64,000 bases of DNA, from NCBI GenBank assembly GCA_033439295.1, contig JAVTLE010000001.1, forward strand, positions 124,001-188,000, written 5' to 3'. Positions 14,101 through 23,884 of the stretch are shown here, in pieces. A program made the translations under genes and the position numbers. Origin of the DNA: Deuterostichococcus epilithicus (taxonomy: Eukaryota > Chlorophyta > Trebouxiophyceae > Prasiolales > Stichococcaceae). How positions within the stretch are numbered: the first letter of the stretch is position 1; each line of letters opens with the position of its first letter. Below the pieces are notes generated by a model. It did not search any database and was not told the DNA's origin. It saw nothing but the letters and a program-made list of their open reading frames with translations.

Positions 14101-15030
14101 AGCGGGCAGGTCTCTGCAAGATGTCATCTGGGCGGGAGCACTTCGCCGTCAGCACACCTGCAGCCTGAGCGAGTTAGCCGCCAGGCCACTGTGCGCGGCG
14201 ACATGGGCCACGTCTGCCGTCCCGCCAAAGTCCAGCGTCCCTCGTTTCCCCGGCTTCTTGGAGGCTACAAAAGCAGGGAGAGCTGCTGAGGCACGCACTG
14301 CGATGCTTGGCCGGTGGCTTGCCCTCTGGTGCTGGGTTGCGATTTTTGCATGGGTGCAATTCCTAAGGCGCCGCGCTTGTGAGCCAGCGCCAGCATGCCG
14401 CTGCGCGCACCCTTCGCTGACGGTGCTCACCTGACTCCAGGGATACGTCCCGGTGGTGCATGATGACTGCGGCGGTGCGGAAGTCTCGCGGGTCGACGGC
14501 CACGGTGCCTGCCGCACACGCAAGAAAGCAGCGCTACTTTGGTGACCAGCACTTGAAAACAGCCCGGGATGTCTCGCAGATGCGTTTGCTGTAGCTTGAG
14601 CGGTGGCGTCCAGGATGCACGCTGAGGCGGCCGGGCAGCACCTTCCTCGGCCATCCAACCTTCTCACAGACATTGCGCGAACACAATTTGACAGCTCGCA
14701 ACCCGAAAGCGCGCTACAGCCCAGACCCGTGAACGGTAATGAACTTAGACCCAATGGTGAAAATGGTGAAGTTCAACTTCACGAGCGCACCCACGTCAAC
14801 AGTAACAGCCTGTAGCAGCCCGGGTCTGCCCTACCTTGAATTGCAACTTTGGAGACGTCCGCATCCTGCAAGGCTTTCGCAAGTCCCGCACTGTCAGAGA
14901 CGACCGCCTTGCGTCCGTCCCCGGCATTGCAGGCGCTCGCTGCCAGCGAAAGCAGCAGCAGCACCGCAGCCGGCAATGAGACGCCGCGCAATGTCATCGA
15001 CCTATTCCAGCGCGCAACTGGAAGTCTCAT
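2110..15030 (-). CDS. Receptor-like TKL-family protein kinase with long disordered C-terminal tail
   Basis: Likely a membrane receptor Ser/Thr kinase of the chlorophyte TKL type. The first exon (ATG 15030 or 14997) encodes a signal peptide with a Leu-rich core ending ASACNA, then joins in phase to ectodomain exons at about 14.45, 14.2, 13.9 and 13.4 kb (TVAVDPRDFRT, TLDFGGTADV, CPSYVAGIAAHL). Kinase motifs follow: GRGSYGKVFKG (11162-11192), VAIKVVE (start of exon at 10805), a Ser-rich insert, hinge ETWMLMEYADRGSL (about 8.5 kb), HGDLKPAN (about 8.2 kb, Gly in place of the HRD Arg), LTDFGLARML (about 7.95 kb), MPPELL, FSFGVIAWQLLTG and ETCWAQRPEDRPTFDEL. The last kinase exon joins in phase to six further Ser/Gly/Arg-rich exons (6020, about 5180, 4862, about 4213, about 3627, about 3108) and a final exon 2110-2586. 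Exons between 8.6 and 10.7 kb are not fully resolved, and no clear membrane segment was found. The kinase domain call is firm; the single 12.9-kb model is supported by phase only. Confidence 0.8.
5263..5340. repeat. Two-copy tandem repeat, 39-bp period
   Basis: A unit containing CATGAGCTTCCTCTGGCTGC starts at 5272 and again at 5311, with nearly identical flanks (CGAC..AA before, CTGCAGCCT after). It lies in a putative intron of the kinase gene, about 80 bp upstream of the exon that starts near 5180. Confidence 0.85.
5364..5383. repeat. Interstitial telomere-like repeat (CCCTAAA)2 in an intron
   Basis: Two and a half copies of CCCTAAA on the plus strand, within a kinase-gene intron. In the sense of the transcript it reads TTTAGGG. 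It is about 180 bp from the 3' splice site, so it is an exception to the polarity described in the findings. Confidence 0.9.
6034..6055. repeat. Interstitial telomere-like repeat (TTTAGGG)3 in an intron
   Basis: Three TTTAGGG copies on the plus strand. In the minus-strand transcript the sequence is CCCTAAA, 14 nt upstream of the 3' splice site of the kinase exon that starts at 6020. Confidence 0.9.
10815..10835. repeat. Telomere-like repeat beside a 3' splice site
   Basis: GGGTTTAGGGTTCAGGGTTT on the plus strand, so CCCTAAACCCT in the transcript. It ends about 9 nt upstream of the exon carrying the kinase catalytic lysine (exon start 10805). Related copies lie at 11482-11502 and 12096-12108 in the same gene. 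Confidence 0.9.
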
Positions 15031-16382
15031 CTCTGGCTCAGCGTGCGCCCTGTTCGACGAGGCCCTAGTGATCGTCCGCTAACGCTTAAACCCCTTGCCC
15101 AAAAAACCAGCCGGCTGCCAACTTGGTCAACTTGGTCAACTTGGTCTGGCCCTTGCGCACCAATGCGGACCCACCTTCTCGACGCCCACAATCATAACCT
15201 GCCCGCGTTGCCTGCAGCGCTCGGCAGTCGCGGAAGCGTCACCGATTGTCCAGCAGCACAATTTCCTGCAGAACGGCGTGCCACGTCAGTCCTGCATGGA
15301 CTTTGAGCCTAACAGCAGTTCACTGCCACATCCAATCTCCTGGTGTGTGATGTCGCGCATGGCTGTTTGACTTGATGTCCTGATGTAAGTGTTTATGTCT
15401 GTGTCGCCCTCTACTGGGATCGACTTTTGTCAGCACCGCACGTCCAGGATTGCCACTTGGCCCACAGAGCGTTTGGACCTGCTGGTGCCCGGCAGATGGC
15501 ACAGTGTTGCACAGCTTGAGTATGCGAGACACACACAACGGCAGCAGGACGAGCGAAGTGGAAGGCACTTTAGGGGCCTTGTAGCATGCAGCCGCTCCAA
15601 CACAGATGACGGTCAAATGGACAAGCATTCCGAAGGGGCATTGCGACTGGGAGACTCTTCCGCATGTGTGGCAATTTTCTTCGGTCGAAACGAGGTACAC
15701 TGGGTGGGCCCAGGGGGCAACTCTCATGGGACGGAGCTATGGCAAAGAGCTGCCGCTCCGCTGGCTACTGTCCCCGCAACTAAGGAAACGAGAACCAAAG
15801 TGCGAGAACCAAACTGCGAGCGGGCGGAATGCACTCAGGCGGGGTCGGTCAAGCGTGTGCACAGTCGCGAAAAAGCATCTGACTTAAGGGGCTGGGCTGA
15901 TCGGAGAGGCGCCAGGTGCGCGAAGGGCGGCAGCTGCAGGAGGGCACTGTCAGCACGCGGGCACATAGCGAACTGACTTCAGCAGGGCAGTATGCTATGC
16001 ACCTAATGGCCCCCTCAAAATAATATCTGTATGACTGTCAGGGCATACCTCCATGCAGCGGGGGCGCAGGTTGCGGCTGGTCAAGCGAAGGCTGGAATGC
16101 AGCACGAAGGTAGTGCGGTAGCTGTGGACTGTTAAAGTTACCTGTATGACACCAGGCACCTGGAACCACGGTCAAGGGCCCTCTAGAGGGCTAGGGGACA
16201 CCCGACTGTGTCGCCAGACGCCGTACTTGAAGGCCGCCGCGGCCGCACGTGGAGTTGCGAGATGTAAAATCTGTCTGCTGAAGGGTTCACAAGGTGGGAA
16301 ATGAAACGAAGAGGAAGTGAAGGTCATCAAAGAATGAAGTCACGACGGGCCCGCGAGGGGTTTCCCGCATGGACTGTATCGC
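15031..16382. other. No gene recognised; upstream region of the kinase gene
   Basis: This should contain the promoter and 5' UTR of the minus-strand kinase gene. I found no conserved exon. A 9-bp unit, ACTTGGTCA, is repeated about three times at 15119-15148. The open frames here (for example 15389-15976, +) have no recognisable domain and no splice-consistent partners. Confidence 0.4.
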
Positions 16383-16480
16383 ACACGTCTGCATGCAGGC
16401 TCACTTGCAGGTGCAGATTCACATGCAGGTGCAAGCTTGCATACAGATGTAAGCTCACACGCAGGTGCAGGCAGTCAAAA
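16383..16480. repeat. Degenerate tandem repeat, 20-24 bp period
   Basis: Variants of ...CACATGCAGGTGCA... recur about four to five times (CACTTGCAGGTGCAG, CACATGCAGGTGCAA, CATACAGATGTAA, CACACGCAGGTGCAG). In one plus-strand frame this reads as a Cys-x-Cys-rich peptide, but the frame is short and has no other support. Confidence 0.7.
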
Positions 16481-16659
16481 CTGCGATATACATGATGCAC
16501 GAGCAAAGGAGACAAAGAAACGTGTCGAACCGTATGGCACACCGTACATGGTGCCGGACGGAGTTCTGTAGCACCACAGCGGTCGCCGCCGCACTGCAGT
16601 GGCTATGGCCGCATAGTCTGCCGCCGTTGCAAGTGTTATCGTTCACGCCGCCACCAACA

Positions 16660-16990
16660 ATGTGAATGCCGCCGCCACCGCCGCCATTGGTTGATGCTGT
16701 CGCTGCTGCAGCTGCTGCCACCGCCTCTGCCGCTGCTGCTATCGTTGTTGCTGCTGCTGCTGCAGGCGTCATTGCCGGATATGCCGCTGCCGCCGCTGTT
16801 GCCGGTAACGCCACTGTCGGTGCTGTCAGTTTATTGTTGGCGCCGCCGCCGTCAATGTACATGCTGCTACCGCCGTTGCCATTGCTGCTGGTGTTGCTTC
16901 TGGTGCTGCTGCATGGGGCGCCGTTGCCGTGTGTGCCTTTGCCGCTGCTGCCGATGACGTTCCTGTCGTTGCTTCGGCGTCGGCAGGGGG
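16660..16990. repeat. GCN/CTG-triplet-rich low-complexity DNA
   Basis: Long runs of GCCGCC, GCTGCT and TTGCTG triplets keep all frames open on both strands: poly-Ala/Pro/Leu on plus, Ala/Gly-rich on minus. It abuts the right-hand limit of the Penelope-like element reading. I do not call a gene in it. Confidence 0.7.
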
Positions 16991-17030
16991 AGGGGGCCCC
17001 CTAGGGGCGGGCACACCCGAGGATGAACCG

Positions 17031-18340
17031 CTATCGAACGTCGGAGCTCACCGAGTCTGTTGTATGACGGCCGCGCGCCTGCTCATAGCAGAGGTCCGGC
17101 CACTTGCGCGGCACGCGGCGCAGCTGGGCAAACAGCCGGCCGTCAACGTAGCCGCATCGGCTGAGGGCATCAATGAGGCGCGCCATCTCCAGGCAGAAGT
17201 CATTGTAGGAGGTGATGATGCGGCGGAAAAAAAACGGTGGAATTCGGAGGTGACGATGCCACATTTGCAATTGTCCTTTAGAAGGAGGTTAGGTGTGGGA
17301 AGCGGATGATGCCCAGGTCCCGGAAGCACGGCTCGCGACGCTTGGCATATAGGCGGGTGGCGAGGATGCTGAGTGGTGGGTTGCCTGCTGTGGCCAGCAG
17401 GTTGGCGGGTAGGGTGGTGGTGGGGTAGATCTCGATGTCCAAGTAGGGGATGGTTCTGGGCATCGTCGGTGCCAGCGGGCCGTGTGAGGGTGAAGAAGTT
17501 GTCGGGGTAGATGCCTTGCAGGCCGAGGTGGGTGTCAGTGAGGTAGCGTAGGTTGTGGAGGGAGGGGTTGGCAATGCTGAGAAGGTCATCGAGGAAGCGG
17601 GCGTTGAAGGGAAAGTGCTGGATCACCATCCTGGCGTTGGCGTCATTGGCCGCGGCGCGATTCGCGCACTGGGCGATGAACTGCAGCTCGTAGAAACAGC
17701 AGTAGGCGTTTGCCAGAAAGTCGGCGCAAGGTGTCCCCATGGGCAGGCCGCTGCTCTGGTGCTGATGCCGCCGGAGAAGAAGTAGGTGTGCCCCACAAGG
17801 TAGGCGACTGCATCTTTCAGCTGTTGTGCCGTGAAGAAGAAGGTATCGCTGTGGGGGAAAGGGCAGGTGCTAGGGACGGTGTTCCCGGTCGGCGGCCGCC
17901 AGCTGGCTGGATCGTGGCGGTGCACCCTCAGCACCGGGCGGCGCGCGTGGCGGGCGAAGCAGGCGTCGATGACGGTGCGGAGGCGGTGGGTGAGGTCGTG
18001 CAGGAGGATGTTGGTGTACATCCGCTCGAAGTCGTAGGTGTCCATGCGGGGTGCCGCTGGCGTGCTGCCGGTGCGGTTGTAGGCGTTTATGACGTCGATG
18101 GCGGCAGGGGTGTCGCGTAGGATCCAACTATGTCCCATGGGGTTCTCGCCGATGCCGGCTGTGCGCCAAGTATCGTTAAAGTGATGGTGCATGTCAGTCT
18201 CCGGTTCCTGGAAGGCGCGGCCGATGAACCTTGAGATCTTGGTGAGGGTGGTGTTGCAAGAGTTGACCAGGAAGCGGCAGGAAATCGGGGTCTTGTGCAG
18301 TTTGACGGTGGCGGAGAAGGTGGGAACCTTGTCGTGAAGC
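17031..18340 (-). pseudogene. Reverse transcriptase domain of the Penelope-like element (frameshifted)
   Basis: Visible RT blocks are VKLHKTPISCRFLVNS (about 18.3 kb; the PLE RT motif K.HK.P..R), DTYDFERMYTNI (about 18.02 kb; motif A Asp), QSSGLPMGTPCADFLANAYC (about 17.74 kb; motif B) and FNARFLDDLLSI (about 17.59 kb; motif C, here LDD). A thumb-like region ending GYVDGRLFAQLRRV lies near 17.1 kb. These sit in different frames. One shift falls just before the QSSGLPMG block, another within the PYLDIE stretch, and one at an eight-T run near 17225-17232. Activity would need an intact reading frame, so this is annotated as a pseudogene, though assembly indels could mimic part of the damage. Confidence 0.8.
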
Positions 18341-20239
18341 TGACATCCAGATTAAACATGGCTGTCATAGTGGAGGTGTCTCGCAGGATGACGGTGTCGA
18401 CGGTCGTTGGGCTGCGGCTGGTAGGTACCGTTCGTGGCCAGGTCGGCGCCGATGCACATAAGGTATTGTTTCTTGCAGATGCAAACGAAGTTGTTGGCGG
18501 CTTTGTCGGCAATCGAGAAGAAGTCGCGAAGTCGAAGTCGCGCTGCAGGTCTTTGATGGTCTGATTGCCAGCGTGGGACGGCGAGAGTAGGTTGCTGCGC
18601 TGGTTGTGGGGGATGCGGCAGTCCGGTGGGGTCCCGTCAGGGATGGCTTGGATGGCGGTGCGGCACTCCGTGGTAGCGGTGACGTAGGTGTGCCAGGCGC
18701 GCATGGCGCCTGAGGTGCCAATAAGATCCTCGTTGGCGTCCACAAAGCGCTGCGTGCCAACGTGGATCGCAGCTGTGATGTTGGCGCGGACGTCAGCGGA
18801 GATGGTGGAGCAATGCTTGGACCCCATGGCCCAGTGGGGTCTGATTCCGCTTGTATGGCAGGGTTGGCGTGTGTCAACACCATATGGCTGGTGGTGATGA
18901 CGTGGCCGGCGGCGTGGCAGAGTAGGGGCGCCAGGTGGAGGTGATGGGTGCAGGCGCATGTGGGGTCGGTCGTGATGGCCTGGTGCTGAGTCGCAAGCAT
19001 GTTGGCGATGGCGGTGGCATTGCAGAAGACGGCGCTCTGTGGGCGGGGGTATTTGTGGGCGATGACTGGGGATTCGATGCCTGGCGGCAGCAGGGCCGTC
19101 GCTGCCGCCGAGTGGAAGAGCATGTCAAGGCCCAGGCTGTCCATGAGGCGTGACTGGAAGGTGATGATGTCTGGGCGCCTTCTGATATCGGGCAGGGCTA
19201 GGGGCCGGATGCTCTATGTAGCCAAGGCGGCAAGGACAGTGGTGTGCAGCGCCTGCTGGTGGGCGGCGGTGAACGCGGCATGTGCCGGGAAGTCTCGGCG
19301 GATGTTGGCAGGGGTGGCGATCCGCAGTTAGGCCTCCATGTGGGCGAGGGCATGGAAGGTGATGGTTGTGAGGTAGACGAGATTGGTGGTGGAGATGGGG
19401 GGATGGCCTTTTGCGGGCGTGTGCATGCGGCCGTGCAGGAAGTAGAGGCGGCGACGCACGTCGCGGTAGGCAAAGCGCCGCGCATGGGTGTCGGCCTGGG
19501 CGGGTGCGGCGGCAGGCGGCGCACGGGGCCCGGGCGGGTTAGCGGCGGATAGGAGTGCTGCGATAACTGCAGCCGGGGCGGCGGCATGGCCCGTGGCGGA
19601 TGCGCTGGCACCCGGGGTGGTGCTGTCGGCAGTGGCGTCGGAGGCGTCTGCTGCAGGTGGTGGGTGCTGTAGCGGCGGGCATGAGGGTCAGCGGCATGAA
19701 CGACTGTTCATCATCGCTGTCGGTGTCCGGCTCCATTGGCTGGTCCACGTCCGAGGCTAGGTCGAAGTCCGAGTCGGACTCCGGCTCCGTGATGGGCTGG
19801 AGGGGCGGGAGGGGTCGGCGCGCAGTCTCCACTGCAGGGGTGTACATGCTCATGGCGATGCTCACTGCGGCCCTGGCAGAGGGCGACAGTGTCGGCCATC
19901 CTGGTGGTGCCGCGGGCGCTGCGAGGCCTCCACCAAGTGGCTGAGCCGGTGGCAAGTGGGAGGGGGGCATGCTGAAGGCGCGGGGGACGGGTGCAGTAGC
20001 GGCGTTGGTGAAGGGTTGGGCGGCGGCGGCAAGAAGGGGGAGGGTCGTGCGGGCGGTAGCGTGGCCGGGGGGGGCGTGTCGGTGTCCATGGGAACGGTGG
20101 CGGCAGGCTCGGGGTCATCAAGAACCAGCGGTGCTCCCGGTGTTGTAGCCGTGGACAAGATGGTGGGCAGAAAGGCGGGTGGCCCAGGCGTCTTCCGCCC
20201 TGCGGAGGCTTTGTCGGAGTCGGCGGTATCGTCCGGCAT

Positions 20240-20490
20240 CGGTGGTACGCCCTCCAGCGGGATGACGGCAAGGTTGTCGATGCCTGCCTAAGCCATGTAC
20301 TGCTGGAGCGGCAGGGACCCGTGGTAGGGGTTGGGGCGGTCGCCGCGGGTCGCACGGCGGGCAGCATAAGTGTGCTCTATGAAACGGGTGAGGGCCGTCC
20401 TGGTCGTCTCGCCCACGTAGGTGCGGTGCCCTTGCGTCCCGCAGGGATCCGGATGTTGAAGGATGGTAGATGGCATATACGACGCCCACG
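20240..20490 (-). pseudogene. GIY-YIG endonuclease domain of the Penelope-like element (disrupted)
   Basis: GVVYAIYHP supplies the GIY-like strand; RTYVGETTRTALTRFIEH supplies the YIG-like strand and the conserved Arg and His; and NLAVIPLEGV carries the late catalytic-type Glu. The first block is in a different frame from the other two, and a TAG codon interrupts the frame between LPLQQYMA and AGIDNLAV. The domain would nick target DNA to prime reverse transcription. It lies 5' of the RT in transcript sense, which makes this a permuted element. Confidence 0.75.
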
Positions 20491-21190
20491 GTGTCGGGTG
20501 TGGGCAGGAGTGGGCCTGGGATGTGCTCACGCAGCGCGCCGCTTCAGGATGTAGGTGGTGTTCCGGCAAATCTTACGGGCCCCTGGGGACCTCAGCTCTG
20601 CTGGCGTGAGAGATCTAGTGAGAGCCGTTTGGTGGTGGCGCAAGATGGTCCTTGGGGGCATGGGTTGCAGCCGTCGATGGGGGCTGGTGGCGGTGAGGTC
20701 CAGGGCATTCTCGCGTTGGCGTGGGCGGGGAGAAGCGGTGTTTGCGATGGTGCCCTTCGTGGGGTGCTGGTGGCGGGTGCCGTCGGAGGCGATGTGGCAG
20801 TGGCAGGAGCGCTTGGTGCGGGTGGCAGCAGCGATGGTGCGGTGGAGGGAATGTGGGTGTCGGTCACCGGTGGTGAAGCGGCGGTGGTGGCAGGGGTTTG
20901 CCCATGCAGGGCGGGGTGGGTGGTGGCGGTGTAGGCTGGCAGCGGCGTGAGTGTGGAGGTGGGGCCATTGCTGGCTGTTGGTGGTGCGGCGGAGGCGGCT
21001 GGCTGTGCGGTGTGGGGGGCGGGGGGCGCCTGGCAGGCGGAGGCTGTGTGTAGCCCGTCAGTGGCTGGGGCGGGAGGCGGCGGCCTGCCAGCATCATGGG
21101 GGGCGTGGGCAGCTTGGAGCAGCGTTGCGGCAAACATGCCGATGTACTGCACCAAGTCGCCTGTCTGCCCTGTCCGCTCCGCCGGCACTG

Positions 21191-21927
21191 AATATCAACG
21201 TTGTGCTCAAGTACGAGGTGAACCCATCTTGACGCATTATGAGTGAATGAATCACGGCTACATCACAATGGAACTCGTGAATCAAAATCCAGTGCAAGCG
21301 TTTATTCTGCAGAGCGCAGGCACCTGGGCCTGCAAAGAACCGTACTCACTCCGATGAGGGTTCACAGGGGTACTGGGTTCGGGGCTGGAAGGGCATGTTT
21401 GTACACGAGATAAAGTCATTCGGGGAACCTCCTCCTGTACGCGACCGAGGGATATCTGACATCATGATCAGGCGTCGGGACTTCGACTTCACTACCCTGT
21501 CTACGTGAAACTTCTCGTGGGCAAGCCCATTCTGGATTGCAAGAAGGCATCTGGAACGACCCCCAACTACAAGGAATTCAACGGTGTACACACAGCCTCA
21601 AGATGTGACTGACCTATAGCAGCCCACGCTCTGGTCCCCCTACTCCAGCCCCACTGCTCAGCCACAAGGACAAGTGCGAAACTGGCTCGTATAAATACTA
21701 TACGGGGACCCTTGTGAAAAAAATTTGTCCCACTTCTCGATCCAGCAAAGTCCTTGCTGCAGCAGCCAAACCCAAGCAGCACTTCAAAATTTGTCAGTGC
21801 CAATACACCGAGCGCAAGGCAACGACAGCTACAGACCCTTCTGCTGAATGCAGTCCGCGTCTGTGGTCCAAGATGTGGCCGCTGTGCCGCCACCAGAGCA
21901 GCCTCGGTGACCATCACGTGGTTCCAG
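21191..21927. other. Intergenic region, no gene recognised
   Basis: This lies between the retroelement leader and the stop codon of the minus-strand zipper gene, and its GC content is lower than its surroundings. No coding similarity seen. The right part is probably 3' UTR of the zipper gene. Confidence 0.4.
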
Positions 21928-23884
21928 TCATTTCTTTGACGAGCGGCGGTTTGCTGTGGATGCCGGGCTGCTGCCCACCAGGGTGCGCAGCCGACTGACA
22001 TCGTTGCGCAAGCCATCGATTTCGACATCGCGGTGCCGCAGCTGGCTCGTGAGCAGCACCAGCCGATGCCGCAGCGCCTCGTTCGTGGTGCCTGCATGCA
22101 CGTGAAATCGCGAATGCGCATCAGGACGAGCACAAATTCAGTTTCAAGTCCACGTGGCCGCGTATTTTCCGCATCTCAGAGCTGCTCAACGATGCTCAGA
22201 TTCTGTATGCAAGTGCCCCTGCAGGAGCCAGGTTGCACGACCCGCTGCACCTATTCATATGCACTCGTTTCTGCATGTGAGGGAGAAGGTGCCACAATGC
22301 GACAGTGACACAGCTGGCCAGCCACTGTGCAACAGGGCTATCGTGCCCTGCAGATGGGCAGACGGATGTGCAGGCACAGGCGCCGCCGACGACTCACTCA
22401 GGGACGCGATGTCGGTGGTCAGCCGCGCGATGACCGCCGTGTTGGCGGACGAGCGTGAGGTGAGCTCTGCGACCACCGCCTCCAGCCCCGCCACATGCTC
22501 GTCCGTCTCTCCGCCGTCGCTACAGGAGCTGTGGCTATGGCGTCCGCCGCCGCAGCCGCTGCCGCTGGATCGTCCCGAGCGGCCGCTGGCGCTGGACCAC
22601 CCGCTGCCGCCGCTGAGCGCGCTGTGGCGACCCGAGGACCGGCTGCTGCCGCGGCTGACGCTGCCGCCCGCGGCCGTGGAGGCGCGGCCGCGGCCGCTGC
22701 TGCCGCTGAGCCGGGGCCCACCGAGGGAGAAGGAGTCGGGTGCACTGCCCGCTGTGCCGCTGCCGGGCGGGGTGCAGGGGCTGCTGCCCGCCGGGCTGCC
22801 AGCCAGTGAGGCAGCGCCCCCGGGGGGTGGGACCTCCCCGCCTGGCGGTCCGACATTCTCCTGGCCTGCATGCACGATGCGGCAGCGGTCAGCAGGATGC
22901 AGCGCCCTATTCCCGAAGTACGCTCTGAGACCTGGTTTGATCAACAGCTCCTGAAGTCAGTCTGCAGCGGCAGTGTTGAGGGTAGTGCATCAACCGGAAT
23001 GGTCGCAGTCTGACGCATAAGTCTTTCAGCGTTTGGCGGTGCGGTTGCCTAGTAGAGGTGTCCCTGGAGAGAGGACACGGCGGCTTAGAAGGGAGCGAGC
23101 TGCAGCAGTGCACCGTCTAGATGCTCACCTCCTGCAGGCGCGGAGAGTGGCCTCTGGGGGTCCACGCCTTCGCTGCTGGCTGCACGGTCAGCCCTGCCGG
23201 CGCTGGCGCTCTGAAACCGCAACTCCTGCAAACCCAGGAGCAGGCAGTCACGAAAAGACAGATGGAAACGGAGTCGGGTCAGCCACTGCCCGCAAGTGTT
23301 TCAATCTGTTTCTAACTGCAAGGCCAAGCACCAGCGGGTGTGATCTTGCGCATACTTCGTGTTTGCTGCCTCTACTACCTCAAGCCAATGCTGTGTTGCT
23401 GTGGGAACACAATGCTGATGTGGGTGACCAAGCACAGCATCGACACAAAGCCGAACATGGCATCGACGCCAAGGCCTAGCCAAAGCCTCACCTGCAGGGC
23501 CTGCAGGACGTGGGGAGGCACGATGAAGCCATCAATAATGAGCCCACTGCCAGCGGTGCCGGCACCAGCGGCGCCGCCGCCGCCGCCTACGGCGGCACCA
23601 AGCGCCGCCATCTGCTTCTTGTCTGCGAGGGCGGCACCAAGCGCTGCCATCTGCTGCTTGTCTCCAGGCTCTAGGTCGGGCAGGGGATGGCCGCTACGCT
23701 GCAGCTCGCTGCCCATCAGCGTCTCGGACGCCGCCGAATCCAGCGACAGATTCGATGCCATGCTGCCGCTGGCTGCGGTCCCGCGATCGGCGGCCTCTCT
23801 TACAGCTGCCGCCGCTGCTGAGGAGGGCTGCTCGAGCCGCGTGCCAACTGGACCACTGCCTGCTTCGTTTTGCGGATCAGCCAT
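21928..23884 (-). CDS. Leucine-zipper coiled-coil protein lacking a basic region (373 aa)
   Basis: Four exons join with perfect phase: 23884-23492, 23225-23129, 22865-22398 and 22091-21928 (1122 bp, ATG to TGA). The N-terminal third is Ala/Gly-rich and contains a tandem QMAALGAALADKKQMAALGA repeat and the segment GLIIDGFIVPPHVLQALQ. A long Ser/Gly/Pro-rich middle follows. The C-terminal 75 residues form a heptad coiled coil (VAELTSR, IARLTTDIASLSTTNEALRH, LVLLTSQLRHRDVEIDGLRN) that resembles the zipper of plant group-I bZIP factors (VIP1/RF2a type). No N-x7-R basic region is visible before it. It could dimerise with a bZIP partner, but that is inference; no function is assigned. Confidence 0.75.

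Larger units (their letters stand above)
17031..21190 (-). mobile_element. Penelope-like retroelement with N-terminal GIY-YIG (Chlamys-like), degraded copy
   Basis: Read on the minus strand, the order is: a Pro/Ala-rich leader with a Cys cluster (CNPCPQGPSC, about 20.68 kb); a GIY-YIG endonuclease block (about 20.49-20.25 kb); a Pro/Asp-rich linker; a conserved pre-RT region (about 19.5-18.4 kb); and a reverse transcriptase (18.33-17.03 kb). Penelope-like elements usually carry GIY-YIG at the C-terminus. An N-terminal position is the published hallmark of the Naiad/Chlamys clade, Chlamys being the green-algal branch. The copy is broken by several frameshifts and in-frame TAG/TAA codons, so it is probably inactive. 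The ends are set by coding similarity only; no target-site duplication or terminal repeat was identified. Confidence 0.8.

Noticed and set aside
16301-16495. Cys-x-Cys-rich 64-aa peptide
   Set aside because: It is the translation of a short degenerate tandem repeat with no gene context.
17031-21190. Nuclear genetic code with TAA/TAG as glutamine
   Set aside because: Well-supported genes here end in TAG and contain no internal TAR codons; decay of the retroelement explains the stops.
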